Shown: positions 9,437 through 18,207 of the stretch, piece by piece | Position numbering within the stretch: the stretch's first letter is position 1 | How the letters are laid out: each line of letters opens with the position of its first letter | Assembly: GCF_013343235.1 (NCBI RefSeq) | Contig: NZ_CP040094.1 | Coordinates: forward strand, 5,823,001 to 5,887,000 | From: Nostoc sp. TCL240-02 | Lineage (GTDB): Bacteria; Cyanobacteriota; Cyanobacteriia; Cyanobacteriales; Nostocaceae | Direction: 5' to 3' | Length of the DNA: 64,000 bases | Program-made: the position numbers and the translations under genes | Notes under the pieces: generated by a model | Database searches by the model: none | Told to the model about the DNA's origin: nothing | The model's input: the letters and a program-made list of their open reading frames with translations, nothing else

Positions 9437-12187
9437 CTAATTGAGCGGATCGAAACGCTGCAAGATCAGAGCTATGAATACTACTGGCAAACCTACACCC
9501 ATACAAATGAGAGCTTGGATAAATGTCAAAGGTGTGGTGTTAAATATTTGATTCATCATGCTCCACTGACTGAATAGACATTGTAAAATCACTACAGCCA
9601 CGATTCCGATCGCAGGTGCATAGGCTATGCGTGTGCGTTTACCTTGGATTTTGGCAACTAGAGATGGTAAAAGCTGGGTAATGCTTAATAGGTAAAAGAT
9701 TTCTGCTGCCACCAACCCATTAATCGCCATCGTGCGAGCTAAGGCTTGATTGTCTGTAGTTTGAAGTATCGATTGAAATACCCCAAAAATTACTAGCCAA
9801 TTGAAGACGGAAATCGCTAAGATGCGCTGGAGTAAACTACCTGATAAAAGCTTTTCTCTAGGGTTGCGTGGTGGTTGCTGCATCACTTGTCCAGATTTTG
9901 GCTCAAAGGCTAAAGGAGCAATCAACCCTACTGAACTGACCATGTTCAGCCAGAGAATTTGGATTGGTAAGATGGGAAGTGCAGTAGACAGGAGAATGGC
10001 AATTAAAATCGTCATCGATTCTCCGACGTTGATCGGCAGCAAGAAGGCGATCGCTTTTCGCAAGTTGCGGTAAACCCCGCGCCCTTCTTCCACAGCAGCT
10101 TCAATTGAGGCGAAGTTATCGTCAGTTAAAAGCATATCCGCCGATTCTTTGGCAACCTCTGCCCCGGCTATGCCCATCGCTACACCAATATCTGCCTGTT
10201 TGAGAGCGGGAGCATCGTTGACACCATCTCCAGTCATGGCAACAATTTCGCCCTTGAGTTGCAATGCTTTCACCAGATGCAACTTTTGTTCTGGAGCAAC
10301 TCGCGCAAATACCATGCCTTGCTCGGCCGCTTGGGCGAATTCTTTTTCATCCATCTGAGTTAATTGCTGTCCCGTGAAGACCTGTTCTTCAGTCGAGCAA
10401 ATTCCCATTTGGCGAGCGATCGCGGCTGCCGTTAGCGCATGATCCCCAGTGATCATCTTCACCTGAATCCCAGCAGATTGACAGGCACCCACAGCAGCGA
10501 TCGCTTCCTGACGGGGCGGATCGATTATGCCTTGAAGTCCCAAAAACACCAGTCCTCGATCGAGATCATCGCGATTAAAAGAGTGTTTAGCCGCAACTTC
10601 TTTTCTAGCAAAAGCTAGGACTCGTAATCCTTGGTTTGCCATGCCAGCAACTTCCTGTTCCACTACGGCAGGATTGAGCGCAGCCTGTTGTCCTTGAGCA
10701 TCGAACATGCGATCGCATCGTTGGAGAATTGCCTCTACAGAACCTTTGAGATAAATCACATTGAGCGATCGCTTTGCATCCAATTCATGCAGAGTTGCCA
10801 TGTATTGAAATTGGGATTCAAAGGGAATAGTGTCGATTCTGGGTAATTCTTGCTCTAGATTCTCTTGCGTCAATCCCACTTTATTAGCAGCCGTAATCAA
10901 TGCTCTCTCGGTTGGGGTTCCGATTAAATTCCACTGTCCGTCTCGCCATTCGATGTGAGAATCATTGCACAGCAATCCTGCTTCCAAAGATTCCCAAACA
11001 GCAATATGTCCATTTTCATTGAAATCAACAGGCTGCTGATTCATGAGGATTTCACCCTCTGGGGCATAACCAATACCGCTAACGGTGTAGTGTTGCCCAC
11101 CTGCATAAACATTTTGAACCGTCATCTGATTTTCGGTCAACGTGCCAGTTTTGTCAGAGCAAATAATAGTTGTACTTCCCAATGTTTCCACTGCGGGTAA
11201 CTTGCGAATAATCGCGTTCCGTCGTGCCATTCGGGAAACCCCGATCGCTAACGTGACTGTGACAATTACAGGTAATCCTTCGGGAACCGCGCTGACTACC
11301 AAAGCCACAGCTGCTTTGAAAACATCAATCCAAGATTCGCCCTGTCCTAATCCAACTGCAAATGTCAGGGCAGCCAAACCTAAGATGACATACAACAAGG
11401 TTTTGCTAAACTTGTCAATATTTCGCGTCAGTGGTGTTTTCAGATTTGTACTGCTTTCAATTAACTGCGAGATTCGACCGGTTTCGGTGGCATCTGCGAT
11501 CGCGACTACAATCCCTTCTGCTTGTCCAAAAGTGACGAAACTTCCTGCATACACCATATTGTTGCGTTCGGCTAATGGTGTTTCGATAGCCAGCGATGGA
11601 GTTGCTTTCTCCACCGGAACAGATTCGCCTGTTAAACCAGACTCGTCAACTTGTAACCCACGCACACTTAATAGCCGCAGATCCGCAGGTACTTTATCCC
11701 CAGATGCTAGCAGTACCAAATCACCCAGAACAAGTTCTATCGAAGCCAGACGGTTTTTTTGACCATCACGAATCACAGTTGCTTCGGTAGTCACAGCTTT
11801 AGATAGAGCTGCGATCGCGCCTTCTGCTTTCGATTCTTGAATGTAGCCAATGATGACATTAATCAGGGTGACACCAAAAATTACTCCAGCATCTATCCAA
11901 TCTTGCAATAGCAGCGTTACTACTCCTGCCGTCAGCAAAATATATAGTAGTGGTTGATTAAATTGCTCTAAAAATTTTAGCCAAGGACTTTTGCCATCTT
12001 TAGTAGTTAGTTGATTTGCACCCATCTCTTGATGCCGTGTGGTAGCTTCTTTATGAGTCAAACCTGCCTCTGGATGGCTGGCTAACATTTGTAAAATCTG
12101 CTGTTCCGCCAGAGTATGCCATTCATAGTTGAGTAAATCTTTTGTGGAATCAGCAAAAGTATTTGTAGCGATCGTATCTGCTGTCAT
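9437..12187 (-). CDS. P2-type cation-transporting ATPase
   Basis: About 916 residues. The start is placed at the ATG at 12187, which has GGAG six bases upstream, not at the TTG at 12199. All P-type signatures are present: TGES (~residue 185), PEGLP in M4 (~300), phosphorylation site DKTGTLTENQMT (Asp ~344) and GDGVNDAPAL (~652). The N-terminal domain (HTLAEQQILQMLASHPEAGLT) and overall length match the P2A/P2B-like calcium pump group. In M6 the segment WLNMVSSVGL has Ser where calcium pumps have the ligand Asp, while the M4 Glu and the M5 Asn and Glu are kept. The transported ion is therefore uncertain. The gene sits with stress-protein genes. A short palindrome (9424-9441) overlaps the stop. 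Confidence 0.93.
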   Translation of the reverse strand: MTADTIATNTFADSTKDLLNYEWHTLAEQQILQMLASHPEAGLTHKEATTRHQEMGANQLTTKDGKSPWLKFLEQFNQPLLYILLTAGVVTLLLQDWIDAGVIFGVTLINVIIGYIQESKAEGAIAALSKAVTTEATVIRDGQKNRLASIELVLGDLVLLASGDKVPADLRLLSVRGLQVDESGLTGESVPVEKATPSLAIETPLAERNNMVYAGSFVTFGQAEGIVVAIADATETGRISQLIESSTNLKTPLTRNIDKFSKTLLYVILGLAALTFAVGLGQGESWIDVFKAAVALVVSAVPEGLPVIVTVTLAIGVSRMARRNAIIRKLPAVETLGSTTIICSDKTGTLTENQMTVQNVYAGGQHYTVSGIGYAPEGEILMNQQPVDFNENGHIAVWESLEAGLLCNDSHIEWRDGQWNLIGTPTERALITAANKVGLTQENLEQELPRIDTIPFESQFQYMATLHELDAKRSLNVIYLKGSVEAILQRCDRMFDAQGQQAALNPAVVEQEVAGMANQGLRVLAFARKEVAAKHSFNRDDLDRGLVFLGLQGIIDPPRQEAIAAVGACQSAGIQVKMITGDHALTAAAIARQMGICSTEEQVFTGQQLTQMDEKEFAQAAEQGMVFARVAPEQKLHLVKALQLKGEIVAMTGDGVNDAPALKQADIGVAMGIAGAEVAKESADMLLTDDNFASIEAAVEEGRGVYRNLRKAIAFLLPINVGESMTILIAILLSTALPILPIQILWLNMVSSVGLIAPLAFEPKSGQVMQQPPRNPREKLLSGSLLQRILAISVFNWLVIFGVFQSILQTTDNQALARTMAINGLVAAEIFYLLSITQLLPSLVAKIQGKRTRIAYAPAIGIVAVVILQCLFSQWSMMNQIFNTTPLTFIQALICMGVGLPVVFIALILQRFDPLN

Positions 12188-12299
12188 ATCTGTCTCCAAA
12201 TTGAAGTAATATTTAAACTAATTCGTAATTAAGACTCATCAGATTTAATCTAGATTTATCTGTTTGAATCTGTACCTTTTATTTTTCAAATTGGTGTTA

Positions 12300-12842
12300 T
12301 TACGAGAATCTTTTCTTAAGTTCATAAATATGCCACTCTCGCACACCCCAGTAACGGAGAATCGATTCTGCTTGCCATATTTCGTCTGCTGTTCCCTCTA
12401 CCTTCACCAAAAATTCTTCTTGTAAGGTAGTTGGCTTACAGAGTCTAACTTGCCTTTCAGGAGCAAACCAACCTTGAAATGCACCATACACACTGCCAAA
12501 AATCGCACTCGTTCCACCTGCTAGCAGCGTACCCAGCACAGATTCAACCGCTAATGCCGGCCCAAAACCGGGAATCACTAATACGCCAAGTCCGGCTGTG
12601 AGTGCTAGGAAGCCCCCAGCTGTTCCTCCTGTAATTGCGCCTGCTTTAGCACCTTCTATCGGAGTCATGGTATGTTTAACCGCATTAGCATCCTCGTACA
12701 ACTTTTCGTGTTCAAAGTCTAAAGTAAGCACAGAAATTTTCTGCATAGGAAAGTCAATTGCTCTGAGTTCATCAAGCACCTGTGTTATAGCTTCACGGGT
12801 AGAAATGATGCCTATTGCATTTTTAATTGGATGGAAATTCAT
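12300..12842 (-). CDS. Glycine-rich stress-type membrane-associated protein
   Basis: 180 residues. The N-terminal ~55 residues form an alpha/beta domain (AIGIISTREAITQVLDELR) like those in general-stress 17M-type proteins. A Gly/Ala-rich hydrophobic stretch follows (GAKAGAITGGTAGGFLALTA onward), resembling a glycine-zipper membrane segment, and then a C-terminal alpha/beta segment (VRLCKPTTLQEEFLVKVEGT). Start supported by AGGAG nine bases upstream. It precedes the P-type ATPase gene on the same strand with a gap of about 110 bp and may be cotranscribed. Similar proteins accompany stress and ion-homeostasis genes in cyanobacteria; no enzymatic role is evident. Confidence 0.7.
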   Translation of the reverse strand: MNFHPIKNAIGIISTREAITQVLDELRAIDFPMQKISVLTLDFEHEKLYEDANAVKHTMTPIEGAKAGAITGGTAGGFLALTAGLGVLVIPGFGPALAVESVLGTLLAGGTSAIFGSVYGAFQGWFAPERQVRLCKPTTLQEEFLVKVEGTADEIWQAESILRYWGVREWHIYELKKRFS

Positions 12843-12976
12843 TACAATATCTCCTATAAAAATAAATAATTTAAAAACGAAAATTCATTAATATATAAAT
12901 AGTAAAAAGCTAGATTTTTCGAGTTTGATTGTGAGCCGTATTAGTTACGCTTATCTGCTTCTATTTCAGGATTACC

Positions 12977-13045
12977 GATAAATGTGAATGAAAAGTGAAT
13001 AAATCATTTATCCTACTCACCTTTCACTTTTGAATCACATTTATC
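12977..13045. promoter_or_regulatory. 23-bp inverted repeat in divergent promoter region
   Basis: The arms 12977-12999 and 13023-13045 are reverse complements over 23 positions with two mismatches (core aaaagtgaa / ttcactttt), separated by 23 bases. The dyad lies between the divergent starts of the glycine-rich stress protein (12842) and the universal stress protein (13101). It could be a regulator-binding dyad or an RNA hairpin in the leader of the universal stress gene. Confidence 0.55.
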
Positions 13046-13100
13046 CCTCAAGCTAAAAGATAACAGGAATGAATGAAGTAATTGATTATTGGAGATGTGT

Positions 13101-13526
13101 ATGAGCTTTAAGAAAATTTTGGTGGCGGTCGATAATTCACCTGCAACTGCAACAGTATTTGCAAAAGCGCTGGAGTTAGCCCAAAAAGACGCTGCTCAGT
13201 TAATGATTGGTCACAGTATTGAGCTAGCAACTTCTAGTCAACTCACTGTGAACTTAGTAGATTTAGAAATAGAAACAGAACAGGCACAGGGTTTACTGCG
13301 GTTCTACTATCAGAAAGCGAAAAAACACGGTGTTCTAGCAGAATTTAGTTCTCACACAGGCAATCCTGGAACTAACATCTGTGATTTAGCCCAGAGTTGG
13401 GGAGCAGATTTAATTGTGCTTGGTCGCAGAGGACTTAAGGGATTTGCCGAACTCTTAGCAGGAAGTGTGAGCAATCACGTCGTTCATCACGCTCCATGTT
13501 CCGTTCTGGTAGTTCAAGGTCAGTAG
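13101..13526 (+). CDS. Universal stress protein (UspA family)
   Basis: 141 residues from the ATG at 13101, which follows GGAG by six bases. A TTG at 13089 would add four residues and is less likely. The sequence starts with the family's first strand (KKILVAVDNSP). It ends with the nucleotide-binding pattern GADLIVLGRRGLKGFAELLAG, then SNHVVHHAPCSVLVV, that is, the G-2x-G-9x-G(S) motif of ATP-binding UspA proteins. It is a cytoplasmic dimer-forming protein linked to stress survival. It is divergent from the ATPase/stress protein genes, sharing the promoter region that contains the long dyad. Confidence 0.94.
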   Translation: MSFKKILVAVDNSPATATVFAKALELAQKDAAQLMIGHSIELATSSQLTVNLVDLEIETEQAQGLLRFYYQKAKKHGVLAEFSSHTGNPGTNICDLAQSWGADLIVLGRRGLKGFAELLAGSVSNHVVHHAPCSVLVVQGQ

Positions 13527-13632
13527 TTCCCTCACAGACACTTTGCAGACTGAATATGAGTTGGACAATACATCGGGTTCTTGTTAGCAGGAATAACCGC
13601 TTTAATTCTGGTTTTCCTCTCAACTCACACCC

Positions 13633-14118
13633 ATGAAAATATACACTGAAATCGAAATTCAGGCATCAGATGAGCAAGTCTGGAATCTACTCACTGATTT
13701 TGCCAGTTTTCCACATTGGAATTTGTTTATTCGTCAAATTAGTGGGTCGCTGAGTGAAGGGGCACAGCTAACTGTTCACTTTCAGCCTCCGGGTAAAAAT
13801 ATTATAACCTTTCGCCCTACGGTAATTACGGTAGAACCTAATCGCAAATTGCGCTGGTTAGGACACTTTTTTATACCAGGGTTGTTTGACAGTGAACACA
13901 GCTTTATCATTGAGCCGTTAGCAAGCGATGTCTACGACGGGCTACGCCTACGCGTTTTGTTCATTCAACAAGAATCTTTCCACGGCTTACTAGTACCTCT
14001 GCTGGCTCGTCGATTAAATATCGACGTTCGCCAAGGGTTTGAAGCCATGAACCAAACATTGAAAACCAAAGCGGAACGTATTGAAGATGAGAAACAGGAG
14101 GTCAGAAAGTTTATATAG
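13633..14118 (+). CDS. SRPBCC-family (START-like) protein
   Basis: 161 residues. The N-terminus (EIQASDEQVWNLLTDFASFPHWN) and the later GHFFIPGLFDSEHSFIIEP pattern are typical of SRPBCC/polyketide-cyclase-like domains, which form a deep hydrophobic ligand pocket. The C-terminal helix follows (LARRLNIDVRQGFEAMNQTLK). Residues around VYDGLRLRV are encoded by a repeat word also found between genes (nt 13931-13953), so a repeat seems to have entered in frame. It lies 106 bp after the universal stress protein gene on the same strand. The ligand is unknown. Confidence 0.8.
   Translation: MKIYTEIEIQASDEQVWNLLTDFASFPHWNLFIRQISGSLSEGAQLTVHFQPPGKNIITFRPTVITVEPNRKLRWLGHFFIPGLFDSEHSFIIEPLASDVYDGLRLRVLFIQQESFHGLLVPLLARRLNIDVRQGFEAMNQTLKTKAERIEDEKQEVRKFI
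13931..13953. repeat. Interspersed repeat word within the SRPBCC gene
   Basis: cgggctacgcctacgc is the reverse complement of part of the repeat at 1941-1957 (gcgtaggcgtagcccg). It is in frame inside the coding sequence, in a loop between two strands of the predicted fold. Confidence 0.6.
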
Positions 14119-14519
14119 TTAGCTTTTATAACTTTTCTCAACTATATATTCACTCATTAATTATTTCTACTAATCCTATCGGATCTACTATTCCTAACCC
14201 GCATTTCTTACAAGCTTGAGGGGAAGGATGGGCAGAGGGGCACAGGGGAAAGAACTTGGTATTTGAACTCTCCCCTACTCCCCTGCTCCCCTGCCGACCT
14301 CCACCCAGCATTTTTGGGTTGGTGAAGTACTAGCTTTTTAAAGTCTTATGTAGCTTCACAATAATTTGGTATCAAATAATTTTGGTTATTAATTAATTTT
14401 TTTAAACTCTTTTATGTTCTCAAGCATATAAGCTAGTGCGCTTGGTACTACCTAAGTTCTCTTTTAGGCAAAGTTTGTCAAGCGCCTAACTTTCTGCATG
14501 AATGCTACTAAAACCCGTA
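14119..14519. other. Convergent intergenic spacer with G/C-rich repeat words
   Basis: 401 bp between the SRPBCC and amylase stops. It carries a ggggaaggatgggcagaggg tract and its complementary-type partner ctcccctactcccctgctcc at about 14217-14300. These could fold back on each other. AT-rich sequence follows. No coding signal. Confidence 0.5.
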
Positions 14520-15998
14520 CTATGACTGTGGAACCCACACAGAAACAGAACCAGCATTGCATCGAAAATCAGCCCAGCCCTCATCATTTGTTGTGATGGG
14601 TTCGCTGAAATGTTCAGTGATGTCAATGTAAGTGCTGTTGGGTTGCCCAACTTCCATCCACTTAGTCCCCTCTTCTCCATTACTCAAAACAACCGCCATC
14701 CCGCCAGGATGTTCTTCGTCTCCTAAGCGTGTCCAGCCGATTGTATTCGCGTGATCGAAATAATCGTATTGGTCGCCATAACCATAGGTTTGACGGGCGT
14801 GCAAAAATTTATCAATTATCCATTGATGACTATCGAGCCAAATCTCATACTCATTGCCATCTGGGCCCTTATCTTTGTAATGAGCACCATAGTAATCAGC
14901 ATAGAAGATACAGGGATAACCATCACTTCGCAGTAGAATCAACGCATAAGCCAACGGTTTAAACCAGCTTTCTACTACAGACTCCAACGACTGCAAGGGT
15001 TGAGAATCATGATTCTCTACTAAGGTGACGGCTAAAGCAGGTTGCTGTTGCACCAAGGTGTTATCAAATATCTGCCGCATATCGTACTCATTGCCTTGTT
15101 TGCTGGCAGCGCTAAAGTTATAGTGCAATGGCGCATCAAACAGCAACACATCGCCACCGGTGACGCTAATGAAATGGTGCAGCGCTTCAACTTCATAAGA
15201 CCAATACTCACCGACGGCAAAAAGATCGCGACCTGCTTTTTGGCGACAGTGTTGCAGCCACTCTGGGAAAAAGCCAGCTCTAACGTGTTTAACGGCATCA
15301 AAACGAAAGCCATCTATATTAGTGGTTTCTACAAACCACTCACCCCAGCGATTCAACTCGTCGCGAACTTCTGGACTTTCCATATCCAGATCGCATCCCA
15401 TGAGATAGTCGAAAGCGCCTTTTTCTAGGTCAACCTGTTCGTCAAATTGTTTATCTTTAAACAGGTAAACTGCATTCTCTCCTTCGTTGTAAACATTGTA
15501 ATCAACCGCGTCGAAGTGCCACCAGTGCCATTCCATATCGGAGTATTTGCCCTTGCGACCTGGGAAGGTAAAGTGAGTCCACACTTTTATTGTTTGCATC
15601 TCACCGATTGGCTCGTGGCGATTGTCTGGATTGTAGGGAGTTGCTTCCACCTCTTCAGCTTCGTCTGCACCTAACTTGTGGTTGAGAACAACATCCGCAT
15701 ATACTCGAATGCCAGCATCTTTTGCCGCCTTGACAGCAGCGATATACTCGTCTTTTGTGCCGTACTTTGTTCGAACCGAGCCTTTCTGGTCAAACTCGCC
15801 TAGATCGTACATATCGTAGACCCCATAGCCGACATCGAAGCCACCCCCTGTTCCTTTGTAAGCTGGGGGTAACCAAACAGATGTAACACCTGCATCAGCT
15901 AACTCTTTGACTTTCTCTTTAAACTCATTCCAAAGATTGCCATCTGGAGGGATATACCAATGGAAGTACTGCATCATTACACCATTCAATTGAGCCAT
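14520..15998 (-). CDS. Cytoplasmic alpha-amylase (GH13)
   Basis: About 492 residues from the ATG at 15998, which has GAGGG upstream; a TTG six codons earlier is less likely. There is no signal peptide, so the enzyme acts in the cytoplasm. GH13 conserved regions are clear: DVVLNHKLGAD (region I), GFRFDAVKHV (region II with the nucleophile Asp), VGEYW (region III, acid/base Glu) and LVENHDSQP (region IV). The start MQYFHWYIPPDGNLWNE is like the AmyA/liquefying amylase subgroup. It hydrolyses internal alpha-1,4 bonds of glycogen-type glucans or maltodextrins. It is monocistronic. Confidence 0.95.
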   Translation of the reverse strand: MAQLNGVMMQYFHWYIPPDGNLWNEFKEKVKELADAGVTSVWLPPAYKGTGGGFDVGYGVYDMYDLGEFDQKGSVRTKYGTKDEYIAAVKAAKDAGIRVYADVVLNHKLGADEAEEVEATPYNPDNRHEPIGEMQTIKVWTHFTFPGRKGKYSDMEWHWWHFDAVDYNVYNEGENAVYLFKDKQFDEQVDLEKGAFDYLMGCDLDMESPEVRDELNRWGEWFVETTNIDGFRFDAVKHVRAGFFPEWLQHCRQKAGRDLFAVGEYWSYEVEALHHFISVTGGDVLLFDAPLHYNFSAASKQGNEYDMRQIFDNTLVQQQPALAVTLVENHDSQPLQSLESVVESWFKPLAYALILLRSDGYPCIFYADYYGAHYKDKGPDGNEYEIWLDSHQWIIDKFLHARQTYGYGDQYDYFDHANTIGWTRLGDEEHPGGMAVVLSNGEEGTKWMEVGQPNSTYIDITEHFSEPITTNDEGWADFRCNAGSVSVWVPQS

Positions 15999-16110
15999 GT
16001 GTATCCCTCTAGTCAAGTATTACGATGAATTGTTATTGCCGACACAAAAATTATACTTGAAGTTTTGTTTGATGTTTCTAAATACAAAAAAGTCTACTAA
16101 AAAACTGCGA

Positions 16111-16737
16111 TCAACTCATATTGTTTTCTTCTGTAGATGATAGTTCTTGAGCCAAATTTTTCTGGAGTGCTTCTAATACCGCGATTGGGTCAGCCGGTTC
16201 TTGCATCAATTGAGCTTCCGAATCATGCCGATTTAGCACATCAGGCAAATCGGTACGGAGTTCTTCTAATAGAGCAATAATCTTGGCAATTTTTTGCTCG
16301 GAGAGCAGGTTAAGCTGTAGCATCAGTTGCGCCCTCTGTTCGGCAAAGTTTTCTTGGCGAGTTTGTCGCACTAATACTCCAGTTGAAATTACCAATGCAG
16401 CAGCGTCTAAGCCTTGATTTGACCAGCTAAACGCGGGTAGATTGAATGGTAAAAGGCGCTGAAAAAAACTGCCAAAAATCCACAAAGCTAGTATAAGTAG
16501 CAAACTATACAGAAATGTCGATCGCCCAAAGAATGTAGCGATCGCTTCTAGTATGCGTTGGTGGGCGGGAATATCTCGAACTTCCTGGGTATGAAGTGAA
16601 ATAATCGCTTCAATATTTTTTGTAATCGGGTCTGGTAATGGAGCCACGATCACTTGATTTCGAGAAGCTTTATCTTTGAGTTCGTTAGCACCTGAACTGA
16701 AGTGTTTGTTGGCTGTATCATCTGCGTTGTACCTCAT
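16111..16737 (-). CDS. DUF1003 membrane protein
   Basis: 208 residues. Two closely spaced membrane segments lie at about residues 72-92 (FLYSLLLILALWIFGSFF) and 105-122. They are followed by the highly conserved tail RQTRQENFAEQRAQLMLQLN, the signature of DUF1003 proteins, and a cytoplasmic C-terminus predicted to be coiled coil. The start is supported by AGGAG seven bases upstream. The function of the family is not established. It is on the same strand as the amylase and the small membrane protein but separated by 112-166 bp gaps. Confidence 0.87.
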   Translation of the reverse strand: MRYNADDTANKHFSSGANELKDKASRNQVIVAPLPDPITKNIEAIISLHTQEVRDIPAHQRILEAIATFFGRSTFLYSLLLILALWIFGSFFQRLLPFNLPAFSWSNQGLDAAALVISTGVLVRQTRQENFAEQRAQLMLQLNLLSEQKIAKIIALLEELRTDLPDVLNRHDSEAQLMQEPADPIAVLEALQKNLAQELSSTEENNMS

Positions 16738-16903
16738 GCAGCAACTCCTGAATCTGAATTTTACTCGATTATTGCTTGTCTTCTGATGCTGTCGGCAAAT
16801 GGGAAAAGTATTGGTCGTTGGTGAGAGTTTGAAGCCTGTTTACGTTTCATAATATAGTTAGATTTATTTCCGCCCACTTACTTAGCCTAAAATACTGTCA
16901 ATG

Positions 16904-17290
16904 TTATTCCACAAATTCATAGCGTACTAACTTTCTAACATCCTGACGGGGTAGACCTAATTCTTGGGCAATTGTCGCTTCTATTTGGTTGAATTCTATC
17001 GTTGGAAGTTCTAATTCCAATCGCTTCAGGATCGGATCTGCTGTTTCTACTTCAACCTGAGTAATTCTCTTAATTCGGTTGACTGCGGCATTAATGAGCA
17101 ACACATTGACTGATATCCGGGCTTCGAGTTGGGTATCTGACTGAAGTTTATTTTCCGTGGAATTGGGTCGGCTTAACTCTTGGGCAGCTAGGAAACTACA
17201 GCCAAGCCAAAACGCAACCGCTACCAGTGGTAGAGGCAACCAAAACTCTAATCCCAGCCCTTGCAGCCAACGTTTACTAATACGCCACAC
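16904..17290 (-). CDS. Small membrane-anchored hypothetical protein
   Basis: 128 residues from a GTG. It has one strong hydrophobic segment near residues 19-36 (FWLPLPLVAVAFWLGCSF) preceded by basic residues. A hydrophilic domain follows that could lie outside the cytoplasm, with alternating helical pattern (INAAVNRIKRITQVEVETADPILKRLELELP). I recognise no family. It is divergent from the response regulator gene, with about 150 bp between starts, so the two may share a regulatory region. Function unknown. Confidence 0.6.
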   Translation of the reverse strand: MWRISKRWLQGLGLEFWLPLPLVAVAFWLGCSFLAAQELSRPNSTENKLQSDTQLEARISVNVLLINAAVNRIKRITQVEVETADPILKRLELELPTIEFNQIEATIAQELGLPRQDVRKLVRYEFVE

Positions 17291-17440
17291 ACTACACCTA
17301 CTTCTGATTTTGCTAGGTCACACTCGATCTATATCTGAATGGGATAGACAATCCTCTCAAATGTGACTGATGAAAGACGTTGAGATTGCTTCAATGCTTT
17401 ATTCTAAACAAGCACAAATGTATATAAGTGTATATAGGTG

Positions 17441-18121
17441 ATGAAAATCTTACTGGTAGAGGATGATCCAAAGCAATTAATGCCACTACAAATGGTTCTC
17501 TCTCAGGCTGGACACAGCGTTGATGGTGTCAAGGATGGTGAAACCGCCCAATGGCTTTTAGCTGAAAAAGAATATGACCTGCTGATTTTGGATTGGATGT
17601 TACCTCGGATTAGTGGAGTGAGTTTGTGTCAACAGTATCGGGCGGCGGGAAAAACAGCTCCTGTGTTAATGATCACGGCAAAAGATACCACACCAGATAA
17701 AGTCATCGGCTTAGATGCGGGAGCAGATGATTACCTAGTCAAACCAATTGATATTATAGAGTTCATGGCACGGGTGCGGGCATTGAGGAGGCGATCGCCT
17801 CTCTGGCAAGGAGACACCCTCCGCTTGGCAGACCTCGAACTTCACCTCGATACACTAATTTTGGAGCGCCAAGGGGCGACTGTATCCCTTTCCAGCCAAG
17901 AATTTCAATTGCTAGAGTATTTCATGCGTCATCCCCGCCAAGTCCTGACTCGCAACCAAATTGAGCAAGCCGTATGGGAGTGGGGTAGTGAGCCAGAAAG
18001 CAATGCAATCACCGTTATAGTTCGTAAACTTCGCCAACGTTTGCAAACATTAGCAGCAGCCGATTGGATTGAAACTGTCTATGGTATGGGCTATCGTCTC
18101 AACCCACCAGAACCAACTTGA
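17441..18121 (+). CDS. OmpR-family two-component response regulator
   Basis: 226 residues from the ATG at 17441; a GTG lies one codon upstream. The receiver domain has the acidic pair (VEDD), the phospho-acceptor Asp51 (LILDWMLPR), a conserved Thr in MITAKD and Lys in YLVKP. The C-terminal winged helix is of the OmpR/PhoB type (SSQEFQLLEYFMRHPRQVLTR ... ITVIVRKLRQRL). It therefore should be a DNA-binding regulator switched by phosphorylation. The histidine kinase gene follows after 86 bp on the same strand and is the obvious partner. The arrangement resembles cyanobacterial RppA/RppB-like pairs, but the signal is unknown. Confidence 0.95.
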   Translation: MKILLVEDDPKQLMPLQMVLSQAGHSVDGVKDGETAQWLLAEKEYDLLILDWMLPRISGVSLCQQYRAAGKTAPVLMITAKDTTPDKVIGLDAGADDYLVKPIDIIEFMARVRALRRRSPLWQGDTLRLADLELHLDTLILERQGATVSLSSQEFQLLEYFMRHPRQVLTRNQIEQAVWEWGSEPESNAITVIVRKLRQRLQTLAAADWIETVYGMGYRLNPPEPT

Positions 18122-18207
18122 GATTTAAAACACCTGAGACGGAGAATAGGCAATAGGCAGTAGTGTAGTTCAACGACAAGTCTTGTAATTACGAATTAGC
18201 ATCAGTT

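Noticed and set aside
11142..11762. 206-residue plus-strand frame
   Set aside because: It lies wholly antisense to the conserved domains of the P-type ATPase and has no family-like pattern.
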